A DNA stretch of 64,000 nucleotides from positions 1,714,001-1,778,000 of the forward strand of contig WPIO01000031.1 in assembly GCA_009760855.2 (NCBI GenBank), in the 5' to 3' direction. The notes under the pieces were generated by a model that was not told where the DNA came from, did not search any database, and saw nothing but the letters and a program-made list of their open reading frames with translations. The position numbers and the translations under genes were made by a program. Source of the stretch: Cristatella mucedo. Lineage: Eukaryota > Bryozoa > Phylactolaemata > Cristatellidae. Shown here piece after piece: positions 12,501-23,700 of the stretch (positions are counted from its first letter, which is position 1; each line of letters opens with the position of its first letter).

Positions 12501-13983
12501 AAGTTAAAATATAAACGCTCCGGTACTTTTAGAATGGTTTTACACAGCGAGGAGCCTCAGCTCGTCATACCGGGAAGTGTTGAGGCTGGCTGTATCATAA
12601 ACCTATATAATTTGGAATGTATGCACCGTATGTAGGTATGTTCAGTAAACTTCCGTTAAGGGGTCGCTGCTGATTGGGTCGCTGGCGCTGACCAGTGAGA
12701 AGAGAGCCCACGAGAATATAAAGGCAAATGGCAAAACGTATTTCAGAGTTGAAATTAAATTTCATTTTACCAAGATCAAAAGCGGCGACTTAGCAAAGCT
12801 GATAAAGCATCAAGCTTCGATAGCAATCGATCCTGCCTGCGCGAAAAAGAGGTATAGCAAAGCTGGTATAACACTCATGTGCAGTGCTGTCACGGGCAAC
12901 GATGAGAAAAGACACCAGAGAAATGCAGTCAAAGCTCGAAACGCTTTCGAATTCATTCGAGCACGCATCGTGCTGCCGAAACTCCAAGGTACAGTTGCCA
13001 GAAGCTTGGTCAGTGGATACTCAGGCTAGCTTCGGAATAGCCTGGCCCGAAGCAAAGCCCAAAGTGTTCTCGGTGATTTTTCCCAGTATGGGTTGATGTA
13101 GTAGCTAGCAAGCCAGCTCAGAATTAACCGTGCTGCTCTGGTTATTGCAGAGTACGACTATGATTGCATGTCTTGGGCTGATTATGACAACACAATTTTA
13201 ATTTCTGCCAGCGTGAGAGATTTGTGCACACAAGAACTGCTTATCCATAATGATGTGCCTAAGCCTATTAGCTGCAGCCCCCTTGTAATTTAATGTAATG
13301 CATCTCTGTCTGTAACTCCGAAAAGCCACGAAGACCGCGTGGGTGTTACGCAGTAAAGTTTTGTACTCACAGCCCAAGCGGCCTTCGGTACGCATTCGGT
13401 AGCCAACAGACTCCATCTCACGCAACAAAGAGAAAGTGGGAAGCATAGCAGAGCCAGGAGAGCAGTTGAGGTAGTGAGTAGCATGGAAGTAGCAGCTCAG
13501 GACTGCTGGAAAGGATGTGCCGTAGTCGGCAGCAGGAGAGTGGTTGTCGTTGCATGAGAATCTTGGAAGCGAGTTCCAGCAGTCTAGGACCTGCAGAGCA
13601 AATGCTTCTGTTGCCAACGGTCTTTTAAGCAGAGGAATGAAACGGCCAATGCAAACGTTCCCCTTGGCTGCTCAAAACCATCGATAGTAAGGCAGTGACT
13701 GTGTCTGGCTGCCGCGTGAGCCTGCAGCATTCCCTGTACGTCTGTGAGGGGAACGTCTGTGAGCTGCTGCTGCTGCTGCTGCTGCTGCCGTCGTTTCTGG
13801 TCATGCAGGCAACAGGTGCATGCAGTTCTTCATTCTACAATTTCTACTCCGTTTCTGCCCGTTTTCAGATTCTCTGTGAAGCCGCACCCATCGGTGGAGC
13901 CTCGGCCAACTGTGGGTGCAGTGCTCCGGCCTGCAGAGGGCCATCCAATATTGCTCAAGCTGGAGCCTAGAGGTGGGCTGTGA
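1692..13983 (+). CDS. CYP4-like: Cytochrome P450, CYP4 family, 3' half (six exons; 5' part not in window)
   Basis: Haem monooxygenase of the ER membrane; CYP4 enzymes typically hydroxylate fatty acids and related lipids at or near the omega position. Exons: 1692-1772, 4231-4427, 5720-5918, 6337-6419, 8165-8230, 13869-13983 (stop TGA 13981-13983). Splice phases agree throughout, giving 246 residues against about 500 for a full CYP4. Landmarks in order: [10 protein letters not shown] before the I helix; oxygen-binding I helix [16 protein letters not shown]-helix ExxR seen as EACR, followed by LYPPVP; the meander EFRPERF; the haem-thiolate loop FSAGPRNCIG, split between exons 4 and 5 with the axial Cys in exon 5; C-terminus ending [10 protein letters not shown]. 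No stop or frameshift was seen. The second exon runs to the GT at 4428, not the GT at 4420, because only that gives the W-N-D-L junction and the right phase. The last intron is 5.6 kb. The N-terminal anchor and helices A-H were not found downstream of base 1, so they probably lie upstream. The subfamily cannot be told. Confidence 0.95.
2265..2510 (+). mobile_element. LINE family 2 3' fragment
   Basis: Shares CTAGACTGTG, CAATTCTTACG, CCACTTCCTCGATTGC and TTCTTTTTGTTGCTTGAGAT with the other family 2 ends at 13.2, 28.2, 33.2, 35.7 and 59.3 kb. It lies in the first CYP4 intron of the window. Confidence 0.7.
2635..2798 (-). mobile_element. SINE B (tRNA-derived), good copy
   Basis: Minus strand reads GTGATAGCCCAGGAGGTAAG (box A) and GTCGTGGGTTCGAATCC (box B), followed by a body ending GCTGTTAAATCAGCTA. 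Seven copies of the family were noticed in the window. Confidence 0.8.
2911..3048 (-). mobile_element. SINE A (tRNA-like head, LINE-like tail)
   Basis: Minus strand reads GGTACAGTGGTTAAGGTGCT (box A region) and GGGGCTCGAGCCC (box B region), then a tail CGCCTGAACAGAGATTAAAT like that of LINE family 1. Confidence 0.8.
3158..3610 (+). repeat. Long (TC)n microsatellite with interruptions
   Basis: About 450 bp of CT/TC with CCCT, CTTT and CACA interruptions and a TCTG subrepeat at the start. Long serine/leucine or arginine/glutamate frames here are artefacts. Confidence 0.97.
4541..4671 (-). mobile_element. SINE B, diverged
   Basis: Shares CAGTCTCATTTG, GGCAGAAGAGTCTTAACTGC and a TCGTGAAGAGCATGCAACTT end with the family; box B is decayed. 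It lies directly against the LINE starting at 4672. Confidence 0.65.
4672..5570 (-). mobile_element. LINE family 1 fragment (RT C-terminus and 3' end)
   Basis: In a CYP4 intron. Begins at an AAT run and the conserved tail, and includes the frame with [20 protein letters not shown] and [16 protein letters not shown], the post-RT region also seen in the 21-23 kb copy. Confidence 0.9.
6457..6541 (+). repeat. (GA)n microsatellite
   Basis: Roughly 42 uninterrupted GA units just downstream of a CYP4 splice donor (6420). Confidence 0.97.
6950..7475 (+). mobile_element. LINE family 1 fragment
   Basis: Degenerate copy in a CYP4 intron: [13 protein letters not shown]-like codons near 6990, [10 protein letters not shown]-like codons near 7200, ending AAGTGCCTAGAAAGAGATTT and an ATT-rich tail. 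Confidence 0.8.
7742..7875 (+). mobile_element. SINE A, best copy
   Basis: Box A region GGTCCAGCGGTTAAGGTGCT, box B region GTCGCGGGCTCGAGCTC, then GCGCCTGAATAGAGATTAAG and TTCTCTTGGGGCGC. About 130 bp, in a CYP4 intron. Confidence 0.85.
8231..11278. other. CYP4 last intron, first half: little recognised
   Basis: Apart from the GAACC repeat at 10.1 kb and a 23-bp tandem duplication near 9897-9945 (CTGCCTAGA..GGCCTGT), I see no family I know. Frames up to 153 codons have no recognisable motif. Confidence 0.5.
10105..10172 (+). repeat. Short GAACCTGAACC-type tandem repeat
   Basis: Imperfect units of GAACCTGAACCGACTT and GAACCTTGAACC in the last CYP4 intron. Confidence 0.7.
11279..11460 (+). 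mobile_element. SINE A, diverged copy
   Basis: Box B region GAGGTCGTGGGCTCGAGCCC is intact; the head is poorer. Tail AGATACAAGTTCTCTTAGGG then an ATTATTATC run. In the last CYP4 intron. Confidence 0.7.
12390..12465 (-). mobile_element. SINE B 3' piece
   Basis: GATTTGACAGCCTCATTTGT, CAGAAGAGCCTTAACGGCTA and CCCCACCACTGCTTGCA only; the tRNA-like head is absent. Confidence 0.65.
13200..13625 (-). mobile_element. LINE family 2 3' fragment in the last CYP4 intron
   Basis: Antisense copy with GTAATGCATCTCTGTCTGTA at the 3' tail and GTTCCAGCAGTCTAGGACCT at the 5' edge. Coding remnants of the RT C-terminus ([13 protein letters not shown]) are readable. Confidence 0.8.
13757..13788 (+). repeat. (CTG)n run
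   Basis: Seven to nine CTG triplets about 80 bp before the acceptor of the last CYP4 exon. Confidence 0.9.
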
Positions 13984-14941
13984 CAGCGGCAGCCGCTTCT
14001 GTGGCGCCTGCCGACGACGATGTGACGTTTGGACTGCACTGCCATTTAGGCGACTCGTGTCTAGGTCACTCACTGTTCGATTGCAACGCACCGGCTTGCG
14101 TTAGGAATATAAGAAAAAGCAGGGCGATTAGTCGATGAAGCTGCCAATCGCCTGGCATTGGCCAATTGGTCCGCGTGTGTCTTGGTCTGTGCATAGGTCG
14201 ACGGGCTTAAAACGACCGTCGATGAGATGCATTGTACAGGTAAAAACAATTGAAATACCTGTACGTGGATACACCCAATGCCTGTGTCGAGGTCAGCAGC
14301 AGGTACCTACCTACCTCGTGCACCTCGTGTGTAGCTGCACCGACATATCAAACATGTCAGATCTAACATTAAAATCAGAACTGCCGGGCCGGGGATCGCC
14401 AGCTTGGCTTATTTTTGGGCACGAAACTGCTAGACCGAGGACTTTGACCCCTGATTTTGAACTTTGACACTGGCGACTTTGACCTTTTGCCAAAATCGGT
14501 GAGGCAGCCATAAAAATGCCCGAGTCGAGCGATCTGATGAGAAGATGTCCCTGGATATGTGAGTACAGCGCCCACGACTTGCATTCCGTATGCATTCCTG
14601 GGTGAAGAATTGTTCGGGAGATGGAGGTCCCTGCAGAGGTCACGAAAAAGATCCTGCAGGGGGATTGGGCAGAGGTCTCAAGCGCATTAATCAGCTGGTC
14701 GCGATCGTTATTCACTGTTTTGCAGCCCTTTGTCGGCTGATTCGGTTGAACTTGAGGCAGCTGCAGTCGACCTAAGGCGGCGAATGGCATATTTCCTGCG
14801 TAGTAGTACTTTGTATACAGGACCAGGTGTATGCGCACTATTTGCGATGAGTGCGATCGACGAGAGTCGAGTGATAAGACCGAGCCTGGAAGCTGTATGC
14901 TAACAATCCCTCCGTTCGTTCTTGCTAACTTCATCCGGCGA
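13984..14941. other. Intergenic after CYP4; nothing assigned
   Basis: A 243-codon minus-strand frame (15042-14311) is open but has no recognisable motif and no repeat match, so it is not called. Confidence 0.4.
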
Positions 14942-15120
14942 TCCCGTGACCCCAGAAAAGGTAAGTAGCATCGTGGCTGAAACGCTCTCGGCGAGGCTAT
15001 TTGTGTCGACCTACTTATTTCGTGCGCCAGTCGAACGGCCATTGGGCAAGGCTAGCTTGCCGAATCTCGTGGTCCCCAGGGGCCGAAGTCAACCCTCTAG
15101 CGTTCGGCGTTACAAGGTGG
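14942..15120 (+). repeat. Possible old copy of element X
   Basis: GACCCCAGAAAAGGTAAGTAG, GTCGACCTACTTATTTCG and a final GCGTTCGGCGTTACAAGG follow the order of the X blocks but with much divergence. Confidence 0.4.
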
Positions 15121-15327
15121 CGACATCCGGCGGCCGTCTCCCGCGGGGGGGGGGGAGGAGCAAAAGAGTTCTGCCTCGACCTGCGATGCTCCGCTGTAAC
15201 CGCCGAACCGCCGTTGAGTTACCGACTCAGTACTCAACCGATTCAGCCAGCTATCGAGACTACTTTGTATTTGATGGCTGGCGAACAAGGGTTTAAAAGC
15301 CTCGGTTTTAAAAATGTCCACCAACGT

Positions 15328-15344
15328 TATATATATATATATGT

Positions 15345-15391
<47 letters not shown>

Positions 15392-15393
15392 CG
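15328..15393 (+). repeat. (TA)n(TG)n(CG)n microsatellite
   Basis: ATAT run into a GT run and a short GCGC stretch, joined to a SINE A tail. Confidence 0.9.
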
Positions 15394-15398
15394 TGCCA

Positions 15399-15500
15399 TT
15401 CATTTGTATAGCACCCTAAGAGAACTGATTCTCTGTTCAGGCGCTTCATATATGCCACGGGCCTCGAGCCCACGACCTCGGCCAGACCTAAGTTCTGAGC
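15399..15500 (-). mobile_element. SINE A, 3' part
   Basis: Antisense tail CACCCTAAGAGAACTGATTC, then CCTCGAGCCCACGACCTC (box B complement). The head is cut off at about 15500. Confidence 0.75.
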
Positions 15501-17146
15501 CGAATCCCGACGTACTGCATGAATAAAGAGGAGTATGTGTGTGTGCGTACAATTGCTAATTTATTGTTAGAGGTCTGTGACCGAAGAGTTTATTCGCTGC
15601 ACGACTTATGTGGGTTCGGGGAAGTGGAGAAAACCCACGCGATCAATAAATCAGTGAGAACCAAGTGCTTACTCCGCTGGAGCGTTCTACAAAGCACAAC
15701 TATTGTATGAAAAATAGCACTTGTCATGCAGTCAACTGCCTACAGCCGATTTATCTCAATCGATAAAAAAAGCGAGAGCGTAGCGGAATAAGGAGGACGG
15801 CTGGGGAAGAGAGTGGCGTAGCAATATCGGCGTATGGCAACTTATAAGAAAGAGCAAGCGAAGTCTCGAGCGAGGTTCCACCTTTCAGGCTTCGCGAAGA
15901 AACGAGCCCAGTGGGAGGTTTCCAAAGTATTTGAGGTCGGTTAGCGAAGTTTAGTTGTCGTCGCGTGCCGCACAGAACGTCGGCCTACGACCAACAGCAC
16001 CAGTTTATTTCATGACTGCGAGCTGAGCAAAGGGGGATTGGAGCCTTCTTTACCCATCCCGCCCACCGGACCGGCATACCTTCCCGAGGCTGCCCACGTG
16101 TCACATCAATCGTTGACAGCACATCGCACCCACATATCACGTTAACCATTAGCCACTCATCGGTCAAAGGGCGGCACCCGCGAGCTCGCCGGACGCATCG
16201 AACATCGGAGGAGCACAAGCAGCAGCGCGAGAGGCGGGTAAACGACTATGAATAAGAAGGGCGGCTAGTACGGTAACAAGTCAACATTAGGAAGTATTTC
16301 GGCTCGGCAAGGCTTAAGTGTTGCATTCTCACTGTACAAGAATAGAACTGTCACCAAGTCTAGACGTCGACCTGAGCAGGTCCGCTTGCGGCGATCCCCG
16401 TTCTTCCCTGGCTCCTCCCGGTACTCCACACAATAACCTTTAACCCCCGCCCGGTAGCCTTCGCATATCGCATGCATTCATTACTCAAAGCGCCGAAGGC
16501 TGACTGCATGCAAGAGCGATGAAGAAGCTGCTCGGGCAGTCCGCCATTAAAGATGCCTGAGTAGAGGGCCGCTCCATCCGCACGAGCACAAACTACGAGG
16601 CCGGTGCCAGAATTCTAAGCCAGGATCCTAAAAGTGAGAAGCAGAGCGGTGAAGGCAATGAGCTGCCAGATGGATGGCGAGCCAGTGCTCAGGTTGGCGA
16701 GCACGCATTCCATTTTTCCCTCTCTCCCCCTCCGCCTGCACGTCGCAACTGCCTTCTCTCGGTTCCCTCACCCCGGTCTGTAGCACAGCGCCGGCCTGAC
16801 CCAGTTTTAGAGCGCATGAGAATTGCTCAGCAGGAAACACCTCTGTCCTAGAGCAAGCGGACGCAGCCATCGTAGTAGGGCAATGGGGTGATTTATATTG
16901 GCTGGCCTGTCAACCCTATAGTCCCGGCTAGCAATTTGAGAATAAGGCTACACTTACCCAAGGTCGCTGTCGCCGCCAGCCAACCTAGATCTGCTGGACG
17001 GTTTCCGTGAGAGCAAAAGAAGTGGGTGAAGAGCATCTGCGTTCTCGAGCTGCCGTAAGGTTGAAGTCGAGCCCTGGTTCTCCAGTCAGGGTCTAGGCTC
17101 CGGTTCGGCTCCGTCTACTTGGGTCGTGCTCACAAGAGACGTAAGT
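15501..17146. other. Intergenic; only X-like short units at the end
   Basis: Moderately GC-rich, no gene. From about 17041 an extra unit like the start of element X (TTCTCCAGTCAGGGTCTAGG) precedes copy 1. Confidence 0.4.
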
Positions 17147-17805
17147 AGCCTAAGTGCAGGGACGTACTCCCCCCCCCCCGCAAGAGTGCTTGGTGTAGTG
17201 TATGAGGTATTCCTGCCGTTAAGGTGGAAGCGGAGCCCTAGTTCTCCAGTCTAGGGTCCGGTTCGGGTTCCTCCGTCTTATTTGGGTCGTTCCCAACAGT
17301 AGACTTCTTGCGAAGACGTATTTCCCCGAAAGAGTGCTCGTGCTATTGAGAGCCTGCGAGGAGTGTGGAGATAAAACTGAGCTTGACGCAGAGCGACATT
17401 GTGCGCTTGCGAATGACGCTCAGTAAAATCCATAGTTTGCGTGTCTCGCTTTCCAATTCACGCCGCAAACTCACGACCCCCTTAGTAGCGGTAAGTAGGT
17501 CGGCGCCAGAAACGTTCATTTCGTGGCGACCTGCTTATTGCCCGTAGACGCGCACCGAACTGCATTCGGCGGTAGGTTACGACACTCGGTAAGCAACAGG
17601 TTACGCCTACTCCGCCGAGCCTTCGGCGTTACACTTGTGTACGGCAACCTAAGATAACTAGATCCTTTTTAAGTACTTCGCATATGCTGTAAAGACATCA
17701 CTTCAATAAGTTAATGAGAACATGCTCAATTTCAGCATGGATAATCCGAAAAAGACCATTCACGAAGACCTCGCAAATGCTGTGAGGTGCAAGTACGTTT
17801 GTAGC
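17147..17805 (+). repeat. Dispersed element X, copy 1
   Basis: Nearly identical to 58091-58754, with roughly seven differences noticed in the last 600 bases. Blocks: TTAAGGTGGAAGCGGAGCCC, GTCGTTCCCAACAGTAGACT, GTCGGCGCCAGAAACGTTCA, TGGCGACCTGCTTATTG and CCGCCGAGCCTTCGGCGTTA, the last containing a small hairpin. The TGTAGTGTATGAGG start and a TGG immediately after a CA-TTTCG could mean an LTR plus primer-binding site, but this is unproven. No long ORF. Confidence 0.85.
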
Positions 17806-17846
17806 TTTAGTACGTTTAGTATGTTTATACTTACATGATTCATCCA

Positions 17847-18905
17847 GTCATTTAGTTCTCCAGTCATGGTCTAGGCTCCGGTTCGGACTCCTCGTCCTAT
17901 TTGGGTCGTTCCCCACAATAGACGTAGGTAATAATAATAATAATGCACTTGATAAAGCGCCCTCAGAGAACTCAATCTCTCTAGGCGCTTTACATTTGCT
18001 GCAAAGGGAAATGCAATTGAATCGTGAGTAATATCATGCTTGATAAGCAAACAACGTGGTTAGGGATGACATGCACAGGGTCAGCATGCAAATGTGGTTA
18101 GTGGCAGCATGCACAGTTTCAGCACACATAAGCACATCAAGGACGAATCACAGGGACCCACTAAATGCTGTCCTAAATAGGTGTGTTTTTAAGTTCTTTT
18201 TAAATGTGGTCAGGTCAGGGGATGTTCTCACGAAAGTCGGGAGGGAGTTCCAGGCTTTGGGAGCATGCGAACTAAATGCACGGTCTCCAAAGGATTTGAG
18301 GTTAGTACGAGGTATTGGTAGACTGCTGGATTCCGAGAGGCGGGTGGTACGATGATGCTTGGCCTGGTGGGGGGGAGTAGATCTGAGAGATAGAGGCTGG
18401 AGCCAAAGAATGAAGTGACCTACAAGTGAGCGACAAGACTTTGAAATCGATCCGTTGCTTGACTGGTAGCCAGTGACGGTCGGCGAGAAGTGGTGTGATG
18501 TGGCAACTGCGACGTTTACGACAGACAAGCCTAGCTGCAGAGTTTTGCACAAGCTTTAATCGCCAGATTGCACATGCCGGTAGGCCAGTAAGCAGTGAGT
18601 TGCAGAAGTCGAGACGGGATGCCACGAATGCATGGACCAACTTAGACGTGGAATCCTTATCTAAACATGCCCGAATTTTAGCAATGTTATTAAGCTGAAA
18701 ATGGGCACATTTGACTGTGGAGCTGATGCCACGCCGCGGACTCACGACCCCCTTTAGTAACGGTGAGTAGGTCAGCGCCAGAAAGCTCGTTTCCTGGCGG
18801 CCTGCTTATTGCACGTAGACGCGAACCGAACGGCATTAGGCGCTAGGTTACGCCGCTAGGTAAGCGACAGGTCAAGCCTACTCCGCCGAGCCTTCGGCGT
18901 TACAT
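17847..18905 (+). repeat. Dispersed element X, diverged copy split by a LINE
   Basis: 17847-17933 has AGTTCTCCAGTCATGGTCTA and TTTGGGTCGTTCCCCACAAT; 18728-18905 has GACTCACGACCCCCTTTAGT, CGGCCTGCTTATTGCACG and CCGCCGAGCCTTCGGCGTTA. The LINE at 17934-18727 separates the halves. Confidence 0.75.
17934..18727 (-). mobile_element. LINE family 1 fragment inserted in element X
   Basis: AAT run at its left edge and the standard 3' hairpin, with RT C-terminal codons ([14 protein letters not shown]) at about 18520-18560. Element X sequence stops at 17933 and resumes at 18728, so this LINE landed within an X copy. Confidence 0.88.
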
Positions 18906-19266
18906 GTCTTTCTTTCAAGAACAGCCAGTTCCTTCCAAGACGAGCCTTTCTTTCAAGCTCTTTTTTCAGGGAACAGCCGAGTCCCTCCTAAGAAGTGCCC
19001 GGCCAATGAACGGCTGGCAAAAAGCCCCATCCAGGAAGCTACCCGTCTGGGCGGCTAAGCCCCCTCGAAGGTGGCTAGCAAGCCGGCTAAGCCACATCAA
19101 AGGAAGGCCAGCGTGAATCAGCAGGCCTGCGAGTGCAGGCCTGCAATTAAACCGCAGCATGAATCAGCTTGGCTGCGATATCCTTGTTAGCAGGCTCGAA
19201 TTTTGCAATGCTATGTAGATAAAAGTAGGCAGCCGACTTTGGAGCCGATGCGATCGCCCTGCGATG

Positions 19267-19540
19267 TGTACACCTGTGGCTTCTGCTGTAATTAGCCAAG
19301 CGCCTGACACTAATGCACATGCCTCACCTGTGGCCAATAGTTTAGCCATTGAAGCAGCTAAGCGGCGGGCCACTAATGCAGGTTATATTTCGCGTCGTCT
19401 GCTGCGATTGATCGAGCTCTCATATATGTGCCCGTTGAGAGGAATAAACCAGAGTCTCGTTTACTGCCTGCACACTTTCGGCCGCTGTGTCTCCGCGAGA
19501 CTCCCACTATAACAGCCGCCGCTGGAGACACCGTCGTACA
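19267..19540 (+). mobile_element. Solo LTR of the same LTR retrotransposon family
   Basis: 274 bp matching both LTRs of the 25.2-27.4 kb element in inverse orientation: TGTACACCTG start, the shared CAAGCGCCTGACACTAATGC block, AATAAA at about 19441, end CCGTCGTACA. It lies inside a minus-strand LINE family 1 piece (19190-19262, resuming with GCGAAAGGTCACTTTG after 19541). No internal sequence is left, consistent with LTR-LTR recombination. Confidence 0.8.
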
Positions 19541-20224
19541 ACCCCAGCGAAAGGTCACTTTGAAGAGGGACGTCCATACTGCGTGTGGATATCCTCGATG
19601 CTCATCCTTTGGCCATTTCGTGGCCCTTCAACGTCTGCTTGCGGATGAGCCGCTTAATTGTGGCCTTTGATGTGGGTGACTGCTTTTTGATATCTATTTA
19701 CTGCATGGCCTCCAGATGTGTATTCGTGACTTTGGGTCCTTCCATATGGATCGAGTGTATAAAAGCCAGGGCAGTAGTGTTAAGGTAGTTAGCGACTGCG
19801 TGCCGGGTACTCGTTCAAAATGAACGTCTGAAACCTTCGTAGACGTGTAGCTTTATACCTGAGCATTCAGTCATGTATGTTAGACCGCCAAAAAAACCCA
19901 ACGTGCTAATCATGCAGGGGTAAATGTATAACTTATTCCGAAAATAAGCCCTATCGGTAGCTTCTTTGTGCAACGTAGTCGCTGTTGCAGCAGACTTCGG
20001 AGTGTGCTGTCACGTGGTACACGGCGGTGGTGGGATGCCGAGTGAAGAGGGCGGAAGCAGCCGGGACGAAAAACGTGGAATTGGAGTAGGTATCAGTAGC
20101 GGTGAGAACTTTTTTGTTTAACCAAATAATGACCTCACTGAAACCAATAATTTTTGGGGAAATATAGTAAATGTTAGGGGACAAATGGTATTTTGGGCGA
20201 ATGACATGCAAAGGCTATTGCAGA

Positions 20225-20610
20225 TCATGACAGTCGATCTTAGCTAAAGCCAAGTTTAGTTTCTACAAAGATATTGTCGAATTACAGATGCACAATCCGA
20301 AAAAATGCCGACGTCTTCCACCAAACATCTCCTTAACCGCCTCCAGGTTAGCTCCTCGCCTAGCGATCCTGGGGTGACATAGCCGACCGCTTCTCTAGCT
20401 TCTTTCTCAGCAAGATAGACACGATCAGAGAGTCCATTCATAAGGTTGCCGCATCCTCTCTGGACTCCTGTCCCTCAATTACATCAACACAGGACTCCTG
20501 TCCCATGATTCAGTGCACTACATTGATGTCTACATTCAAGGAGGTCACAAGTGACATTATCCTGAAACCGTATATGTCATAGTTTTCGCTCTTCAGCTAT
20601 GGTACGGTAA
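20225..20610 (+). mobile_element. LINE family 1 internal fragment
   Basis: Matches the segment between APE and RT of the adjacent copy (KIDTIRESIH-like codons) in opposite orientation, so the two pieces form a head-to-head pair with the copy starting at 20782. No RT motif or 3' tail is present. Confidence 0.65.
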
Positions 20611-20781
20611 TGGGTAAGGCTTGATTTAATTGTAGATTAAAGGGAAAAAAATGTTGACCCCCAGACAGGATGAGTGCAAAAACAAAGAGCTATTCCGTCA
20701 AATGCAAGAAAGGATTTTTGGAGGACTCCCAGGGAAGAATCTGACGGCTTTCCGTAGAGAGAAGAAACTAGATCTCCCAGT

Positions 20782-23700
20782 TAATAATAATAATAATAAT
20801 GTACTTGATAAAGCGCCCTCAGAGAACTCAATCTCTCTCTAGGCGCTTTACATTTGCTGCAAAGGGAAATGCAATTGAATGGTAAGTAAAATCATGCTTA
20901 AAAAACAAACAAAATAAATAACATGGTTAGGGGGGACATGCACAGGGTCAGCATGCAAATGTGGTTAGTGGCAGCATGCACAGTGTCAGCACGCATAAGC
21001 ACGTGAAGGACGAATCACAGGGACCCACTAAATGCTGTCCTAAATAGGTAAGTTCCTTTTAAATGTGGTCAGGTCAGGGGATGTTCTGACGCAGGTCGGG
21101 AGGGAGTTCCAGGCTTTGGGAGCATACGAACTAAATGCACGGTCTCCAAAGGATTTAAGGTTTGTACGAGGTATTTCTAGACTGTTGGATTCCGAAAAGC
21201 GGGTGGTACGATGCTTGGCCTGATGGGGGAGTATGTCGGAGAGATAGGCTGGAGCCATAGAATGAAGGGACCTAAAAATGAGCGACAAAACCTTGAAGTC
21301 AATCCGTTGCTTGACTGGTAGCCAGTGCAGGTCTGCGAGAAGTGGAGTAATGTGGCAACTGCAACGCTCACGACAGACAAGCCTAGCTGCCGAGTTTTGC
21401 ACCAGCTGCAATCGCCTGATCGCACATGCTGGTAGGCCAGTAAGCAGTGAGTTGCAGAAGTCGAGACGGGATGTCACGAATGCATGGACCAACTTGGACG
21501 TGGTATCTTTATCTAAACAAGCCCGAATTTTAGCAATGTTATGCTGCTGAAAATAGGCAGATTTGACTGTGGAGCTGTTATGGTCGTCTAACGAGAGGTC
21601 GCTTTGGAATATGGCACCTAGATTTCGAGCTGATTCGACAGGAGATATGCTGGCAGAGCCAATTTTGAGAGACAGCCTTTCCAATCTCTGAATCACACTG
21701 GGTTTGCCCATAACTAGTAAGTTAGTTTTGTCATCGTTTAGTTTTAGAAAATTTGCTGCCATCCATGTGCGGATGTCATCAATGCATGCAGCAAGTGAGT
21801 TGAGAGAATTCGAGGTGCTCGAAGGCTGGGTGACATCAAAGCAAAGGTACAACTGAGTGTCATCCGCATAGAAGTGAAAGCCTAGATTGTGCTTGGCAAT
21901 CACATCAGCAAGAGGCAGAGTATAAACAGTGAAAAGAACCGGACCTAGCACGGAGCCCTGAGGTACTCCATATTTCAGACGTACTTCAGATGATCTTTGT
22001 CCATTCACGTCAATACTCTGGAGTCTCCCACTGAGATAGGACCTGAACCACTGCAGAGCAGTGCCAGTGATGCCCAGGCGAGATGAGAGGCGCTGTAGAA
22101 GAACTTTGTGATCGATGGTGTCAAAAGCTGCCGAAAGATCGAGCAAAACAAGCAAAGACACCCTACCCATGTCTGCATTCCTAAGTTGGTCGTTGTATAC
22201 CCTAAGCAATGCTGACTCTGTGGAGTGATTAGCTCTAAAGCCAGACTGGAACTTACTAGCAAGGTGTGAGGTTTCGATATATGAGTTCAGCTGGTCTGCC
22301 ACGACCCGTTCGAGTGTCTTTGATAGGAATGGTAGAAGGGAGACTGGGCGGTAGTTGCTCAAGTTCTCTTGGTCTAGTGTTGCTTTCTTGAGAGGAAGCC
22401 TGACTACAGCTTTTTTGAAAGGTTCTGGGACATGACCTGAGGCTAATGACATATTAATGATGTTAGTTATGCATGGCAGCAGCAGATCAATGCAGCGTAG
22501 GAGCAGGACAGTGGGAATAGGGTCCAGAGGACTTGTTGTCTTCTTTGATTGTGATACGAACTTTAGGACTAGATCACTAGTGACCTGCTTAAATGCAGAC
22601 ATTGAGGTGCAGCCAGGAACCGAGGAACAGTATTCTAGTGGGGAGGTTGTCATCGCAGGGATGGATTCCCTGATCTTGTCTATCTTCTGCACAAAGAATC
22701 GAGAGAAGCGATCGGCTAGATCATCACTAGGATCATCAGGTAAGGAGCTAATCTGGGAACGGTTGAGGAGATGGTTTATTGTCAACATCAGCATTTTTGG
22801 ATTGTGCATCTGTGATTCAACAATGTTTCTATAGAAGCTAGACTTGGCCTTTGCTAGGATCGATTGGTACGACTTACAGTAGTCTTCATATGCCTGTCGG
22901 TGGACAGTTAGTCCGGATCTTTTGTTTGCTTTTTCAAGCTTTCGTTTAGTAGACCTGGCTAGTTTAATGTCTGTGGTAAACCATAGGCCGTCTGGGCGGG
23001 GGGGGGGCGCACAGTGCGCTTTGTCAGAGGTGCAAACTCGTCGAGCGTGTCAGCTAGTGTCTTGTTGTAGCTATCTACCAATGATGACAGATCGGAGGGA
23101 GGACTGAGCAGCAGAGGCGAAGCAGATATTCTCGCACGGACAGCATCGATGTCAAGGATCTTGAGGTTTCGCGATTCACAGGTTATTTTAGAGGAGGATG
23201 TGGGCACACACTGTAGATTGAATGAGATCTGCATGTGGTCAGATAAGCAGAATTTTGTAATAATTGGTGATGACGAAGTGCAGTTGTATGAGAAAATCTG
23301 GTCGAGTGTGTGACCCTTGATGTGGGTAGAGGGCCATGCACATGAGCCACAAGAGACAATGAGTCAGTCAATGCACGAAATTCGGTGTTGAAAGCGTAAG
23401 ATAAGTTATCAAAGTGAACGTTGAAATCACCCATAACGAGGAAGGATCGATTTCTTGCACACAGAATCGAAATGAGATCGGAGAAATCTGAGATAAAGGA
23501 GGATTTGGTACCTGGTGGGCGATAGACTACTGCCACTATCGGTAGCTTGTTTTCGGGTGAGACCAAGACAATTGATTCAAAAGACTGCTTCGAGGGTACT
23601 GCAAATGGCTTGAAGTTGAATTTCGAGAGCATGATAATAGCAACTCCACCTCCAGTTTTGATTGATCTAGGGGTGTGAAGGAACGAGAAACCGGATGGAG

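Noticed and set aside
14311-15042. 243-aa minus-strand ORF
   Set aside because: No motif, no codon pattern of a gene, and it overlaps a possible element X copy.
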